In this document: piece after piece, positions 58,295 to 64,000 of the stretch
How positions within the stretch are numbered: the stretch's first letter is position 1
Layout: every line of letters starts with the position of its first letter
The notes under the pieces: model-generated
Seen by the model: the letters and a program-made list of their open reading frames with translations, nothing else
What the model was told of the DNA's origin: nothing
The model's database searches: none
Position numbers and translations under genes: made by a program
DNA from: Bugulina stolonifera
Lineage: Eukaryota; Bryozoa; Gymnolaemata; Cheilostomatida; Bugulidae
Reading direction: 5' to 3'
Assembly: GCA_935421135.1 (NCBI GenBank)
Contig: OW285193.1
Location: forward strand, 7,124,496-7,188,495
Length of the DNA: 64,000 bases

Positions 58295-60489
58295 TCTGAA
58301 GTATTTTGCAATAATACAAGAACGTACAACGTCGGACACTTTAGGGCTGGTCATGTACAGAAAAACATGTATAATCATGTAGATACATTAAATATAAGAT
58401 TGCAACTACATGTATATAGTAGGCTCTCGGCTCTATAAAACCAAGGATTCAGGTAAGATGTACAATAAATATCAGCCAAGTTATATCAGATATAAGGTAA
58501 GTGCACAGTATAAGCTAATTATGTACAATAGAATAAAAAATTATACACAATGTACGACCGTATATACATATAAAAGAGTAATTAGACATTAGTAATTAGT
58601 ATGGCAAGAATATACAAGTATGAGATGAGGAAGACAACACTGCCAAAAGCACTAACGTGCATTAAATGTTGACCGGTGAGGGTCTAGGCTTATAATGTCA
58701 GTACAAAGGAATGTCTGCCTCACCACAGTATTGCATGACGATACTCCCTGGTTGCTATAAAAGAAGCACACTACAGTCTGTAGAACTGAACAAAGCAAAT
58801 AGTTTCCAGTGTTACTACATGTAGTTCTTTAATATCACTAAATAGATTGCACTCCTATTTTTTTCTAACCAGAAGAATACTTTCAGTGGAGTTGTCCTCT
58901 CTTTTATCTGTCAACTAAGTCAGGGGATAGTAACTCCAATCAATCTGGAGTCACTTGGAAATAGGCATCAAGCCAATTAATAATAATAATACAATGTAAT
59001 ATTAAACAGACAAAGAATTTCAAATTACATTGTAGATGTAAATATTATACAGTAGTTGTTACAGTGAATCTGAGTTCAATAAGAAAGTACTAGTGCAATG
59101 CTTTTGTATATTTTGGAGTTGTCTGTTCTCTAACCACAAGTATTATTGACTACAAGTACAACCTTGGGGTCAGTACACTTCAATCTAATTAAATAGGTTA
59201 CTAAGTAGGTCAATTAACCCCCAAGTATCACTCAATAGCCATCTCAAATAATATAATATAATTATTATTCTCTGCTGTTTCAAATTGATTACGTAAATAT
59301 TGTAATTGGATAATTGTTTTTATTGAGTTTATAATATCTGCTACTTGCTCTCTTTATATAACACTATGCTACAAATAATTTGCTAATATATTATATACAC
59401 GCATATGGTAGGAATATTTCTAGCTATCTACTACATGTAAATTACCCCAGCTATGCTAAGGAATGCATCAAGGGTAGTGATGTATAGATTGTGATTACAA
59501 ACCAGTTATAATACGTTTAAAGCACTACTGAAATAATGCCTTTTCATGTAGCAATTTTATTATATAGGTCATTATTTTTCAACATATGCAACAAAAATCC
59601 ATATAACATAATCAGTTTGTCTGTTTTCTGCAAATGGAAAACACTGAAATCTCTCATTCTGCCATATTGAATTACAAAGGAGTAAACTTTGTTTACTCTG
59701 TAACTGTGGAAACAAAATGGGAGTTGTTATATAACAAAGCCTAGCCAATTAAATTAGTGTGGTTAATTTAGCTGAAATTCCAGCATAGGTAATGGGTTGG
59801 AATTAATGCCAGCAGTACCCAATATCCTCATTTAATCTGCTATTCCAAGTCTAGGCTTCAAACATACACTTGGATCTAGTTAATCAATGTGTCTTTGGTA
59901 AAATTTTGCTTGTTCCAACAGAGTACCTCAGTTCTGCCATGTTTTCTTGTTTTATGTGCATTTGCTTACTACAGCATGTGGCCCCAAATGATGTATGCCA
60001 CATTTACACCACTCTCAATTGGCTTGAATAACTGTTGCATTACTTCCTATCCCTCCAATGAAATATTTATTTCTATTAGAGTGCAGTACATTTTAATGTA
60101 CAGTAATATGATGCATGCATGTTGTAATACATGTACATACTGATACTGTATTAGACCATAACGCAGTATAATGTTATTATATACATGTAGTTATACTATA
60201 TGTATATACTGTGTTTATAATTCAATGTAACATAACATATTATAGTCTATCTAGTATATACTACAAAATGTATATACTAGGTAGACTATTTATTTTATAT
60301 TTTCATGCAAGTACTACTGTATATCTGTACCTACATGGACATGATTTGTATTAATAAGTAACATGGTTGAACATATTTATAATCTCAAACAGGTCTGGAT
60401 GTACATGTAGGTCTATATAACAATTATTACATGCATACTATATTGCCACTTGTAATTTAAATATCAAAATTATTTTGCATGTACATTAT
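58295..60489. other. Intergenic; nothing supportable seen
   Basis: AT-rich. It contains two copies of the recurring GGAGTTGTC motif (58888 and 59114). Confidence 0.5.
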
Positions 60490-60634
60490 ACTCTTGCCAA
60501 GTAAATACTAGTAATCAAATACAGTATATATACGCTAAGTGCTTATTATCACAAAGTTGAGTAAGTAATTTGAACCACTTCTTGTATTGAATAATACAGG
60601 CCTACGTCAGTTGGTTATGACCCAGCGTCAATAT
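60490..60634 (+). repeat. 145-bp direct repeat, copy 1
   Basis: It matches 61793-61936 almost base for base (ACTCTTGCCAAGTAAATACT to CCAGCGTCA), with about five differences. Confidence 0.9.
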
Positions 60635-61792
60635 CTGCAGGAGTATTATATTACTACAACATAGCCATAGCCCTCAACAAGCTTTGGTCAGCGACTAAAG
60701 GATTTTTTGTTTCAATATCCTCACTCATATCTTCCTTTGCTTGCCCTGCTTGCACTGTATTGCTCAATGGCTGGTCATATTATTGAGAAAACCATAGGAT
60801 TACATAAGCCAAATAATTACAGAAAGCTCATAGCTGTAAGATTGTAGTGTATGTATGGGGCACCTGGTAACTCTCCTACACAGGACTATAATTAGAGAGC
60901 CAAGCTATGGGCCTTCAGACGTCATACAGGATGCGGACAACACCCCTGTAACTTGGGACTTCCTTTTCCAGAACCCACTTTTCATGATAATTTTATATGC
61001 TGGCATATCCCAGCCCAAATTATTTTCAGAGTTTTAATAAAGTGAATATAGCAGCCTCAGGGCTTAAAGTTTAGATATACCAAACAAAATATTATCATTT
61101 CTGTAGCCCTTTAATGTTTCTGCCTAAAAGCTAAATTATCTATTGTGATGCAACCACAACGGTATATATCGCAATGAAAAGACAACTCCGAAAACACCAC
61201 TAAATTTACTGCAAAATAATTAATAGTGTACATGTATATCTTCCTATGCTCATCTCTACCATAAAATCCTGTGTGAGTCTTCATTGAGAATACACAAGTG
61301 CTACATTGTTACAGAGATGATGCATATCGAATACCTACTGCCTATAACATAAAAGGATTATTTTAAAATGTTATTATAGCTTCAAAAATTCCGTTCCAAT
61401 TTTCAGTTGTGTTGTTCCTATCACAAGCAGAGATAGCTTTGAATCCTACTATTTAGAAAGAAAAGTTATTAGATAGTAACTAGATAGATGTAGCTGCAAA
61501 ATAAGTCTAAAGCAGTAATTATGGTGTACATAACATTGTCAACACAAAGAGTAACACTGCACATGGGCTTTCCTGTTTTCAAGCTACAGTTTCAGATACA
61601 AAAATAATGTGCCTATGAATTTAGTGAGATGCAAACTGTTACGTCAATCAAAGATTGTCAAGTATCTCTGTAGTGGTGTGGCTGCTGCCAACAACTTCGA
61701 TCTCTAACTTGATGAATATTTAATGCTTTCAAACAATATACATGTATGACTATTACCGCACCAACTGTAAACCTACACCAAACATTGATTTT

Positions 61793-61936
61793 ACTCTTGC
61801 CAAGTAAATACTAGTAATCAAATACAGTATATATACGCCAAGTGCTTATTATCACAAAGTTGAGTAAGTAATTTGAACCACTTCTTGTATTGAATAATAC
61901 AGGCCTATGTCAGTTTGTTATGATCCAGCGTCATTA
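61793..61936 (+). repeat. 145-bp direct repeat, copy 2
   Basis: Same block as 60490-60634, 1.3 kb away and in the same orientation. The flanks do not match. Confidence 0.9.
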
Positions 61937-63885
61937 TTGTACAAATACACCCACAATTTTACAACAGGAAGCATGACTACGAAAACCTGATAGTCGTCCT
62001 GAACATTAGATTCAATATTTTTCTGATTTGTTGATAATGTGATATCTTATGAAAGCAGACTTTGAATCTGAATACATATGAAAAACAGTCACTAATTTCT
62101 CTATAACAAGTAAAAAGCACCTTGTGCGATATGCAATGAGGATGTGCTTGTGAGTGTAGCTACATGTTTTCTGGCTTGAGATCGATTCTAAAGCTACACA
62201 ATGCAAACATGATAATACACACCAGCTACATGTAAGTGTATTACCATCACACAATGTAAATTGTCAGAGGAGTCAGAATTTGTGAATCAGCCTCTAGAGG
62301 ACTCTCCAGGGATATCTATCACAAATATGTTAATTAAATTTCCCACTTATAGAGTTAGCGTCAGCAATTCCAAGTTTATGGCAGCATAATATATACTTGT
62401 ACAAGTACAGAACTCTGTCATAAAGTAATCAACCAAGCAGGCGTACAATCCTATATTACTATTTATTGATTTGAATTCTTGGATGAAAGTTATTAAGTCG
62501 CATGATATGATGTAGCACAGGTAATTCAGAAGTTATTTATGTTATGCTGACTATTGGAGACGAGACTAACTACTAACAGGTAAGAACTAAATTCACTTTT
62601 CTATTCAGATTTTAGTAAATGTTATCTGTGTAGCTGTGAGTTTAGGCAGACATTGTCTTAAACCACTAGTGTGCTGCAAGTATTTAGGAGGCAGTAGCTA
62701 CATGTAGTTCTACTCAATGCACCTTTCTTGACCACGCATTACTCGTTCCAATATACACTGGCACAGTCTTGTGTCACTCAAAGTTTCTACAATTAATGTA
62801 CGTTGGATGTATGTTGATTAAGTATGATGTCTTAGGGTCAAAAGAGAGTTGTATATCTGAAACCGTTTATGACAACCAGCACCTTGCCAATGTTATACAA
62901 TTCAGTGGTTTGTTTACAGCAATTTCTTTGATTTTCTGTTAATAAGATTTTCTAAGTTTTTTCTGTTGTGCCCATTTGTTTGCATCGTCGATCAACAAAG
63001 CATTTCTGATTCACTGTATTATTCCCTGAAAAATATTTACATGTAGGCATACACTTTACCCTAGGTATATAACTTTATAATTATTGTAATAGCAAATTAT
63101 ATTCACTAAATAAATAGTTAGCAACTATTTAGGGCTGCCACTGTGTATATACAATGTACCTACAGTGAATTGCATACCCTGGAAAATATTGTGAAATATA
63201 TAGAGCTGTGATGAAATAATCCTAAATCTACTCTCAGCCCCAGAATATTTCACAGAAACTTTAATCGACAATTTTTCATTCATGCCAAACTACTAACTAG
63301 CGAAATCATTAGCTTCTGATTACTAGAAATATGTCTAAGTGCAGGACCGGTTCAAATTTAAACAGCATAAACTTTGAACAAATATGAATCTCAGTCTAGG
63401 ATAATAATGTATGGTACTGAGCCTAACTGGACTACTTAAAGTTGAATGAACCATTTGTAGATCAGAGGCTAACTTCATGAGAGTGTTAAGTATATCTACA
63501 GCTGTGCATGCTATTATTTACTATTTAATCTGCTATATTTTACAGCGGCAGCCGAAGATACTCGGAGATACCAGATAATCAATTATTATCAATGCACTGT
63601 TCAGCTTTCGTTTCAATTTAAATGCAGATAAGAGGCTATAGGCAGTTTGCTGACCCATTCGCTGCTTCTCACATACACTTCAAAGTGATATAATACTGTA
63701 TATCAGCAGCAGTAGGCAGTGCTACTGATACTACACACTGCATGATATCTACACAAAGTCATCCTTGTGCCCACAGCTAATGCACGCCTCATGAGCCAAG
63801 TGATGTCTACACCATGTTATGTAAATTGAATTGATGCTGATAGAGACTAGGTGAGTGTTTTATCTCAAAACATCACTTTTATGTT
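61937..63885. other. Intergenic; nothing supportable seen
   Basis: AT-rich, no gene or clear element. Confidence 0.45.
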
Positions 63886-63970
63886 AAATGTTACATGTTA
63901 CATGTTACAGTGTTACATGTTACATGTTACAGTGTTACATGTTACATGTTACATGTTGCATGTTACATGT
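63886..63970. repeat. TTACATG tandem repeat
   Basis: A 7-bp unit, TTACATG, in runs of two or three separated by TTACAGTG, giving a 22-bp higher-order period. Confidence 0.85.
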
Positions 63971-64000
63971 GTCACGTTAGACTTAGACAGGGTAAACTGC

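Overview
The window is animal nuclear DNA, AT-rich and intron-rich. Genes are split by GT-AG introns of about 100-1,700 bp, and the DNA is full of short transposon relics, microsatellites and the palindrome TACATGTA. The protein families (fibrinogen-related domains, a Golgi carbohydrate sulfotransferase, a protein-primed family B DNA polymerase of Polinton/Maverick type) fit an invertebrate metazoan. I cannot name the species; a sponge, cnidarian or mollusc is possible.

Layout. (1) 1-3.9 kb, plus strand: the 3' part of a Polinton-type DNA polymerase gene with two introns and one in-frame stop, followed by a GC-rich, CpG-rich stretch unlike the rest of the window. (2) 5.0-27.2 kb, minus strand: four complete tandem genes (A-D) of one fibrinogen-related family. 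Each has seven coding exons with the same intron phases (1,0,1,1,0,1): a signal-peptide exon, a PAN/apple-like exon, a short cysteine linker exon, and four exons making an unusual fibrinogen C-terminal domain without the normal calcium-binding segment. Gene D also has a Thr/Glu/Asp-rich repeat tail. (3) About 28.5-41.2 kb and 42.1-50.3 kb: a segmental duplication. Each unit holds one gene of a second subfamily (E, F; 359 aa each) followed by the 3' end of a sulfotransferase gene. The left unit carries only a dead 3' fragment of the sulfotransferase. (4) 49.3-54.3 kb, minus strand: the complete seven-exon sulfotransferase gene (457 aa). (5) 54.4-64 kb: no gene that I can support; minisatellites, a MITE and a duplicated 145-bp block.

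Exon boundaries for all seven intact genes were placed by hand. They join in frame, with coding lengths divisible by three (355, 366, 368, 495, 359, 359 and 457 aa). The six fibrinogen-related proteins look like secreted lectin-like or recognition molecules. The sulfotransferase would act on glycans in the Golgi. Any functional link between them is inference from position only.

Mobile DNA is well resolved in several places: a solo LTR with a 4-bp target duplication, a hAT-like element with a perfect 8-bp target duplication, a 269-bp element with 16-bp inverted ends and a 5-bp target duplication (plus a 3.5-kb relative), hairpin MITEs, tRNA-derived SINEs and a CR1-like LINE end. Comparing the two duplication units shows which insertions are copy-specific.
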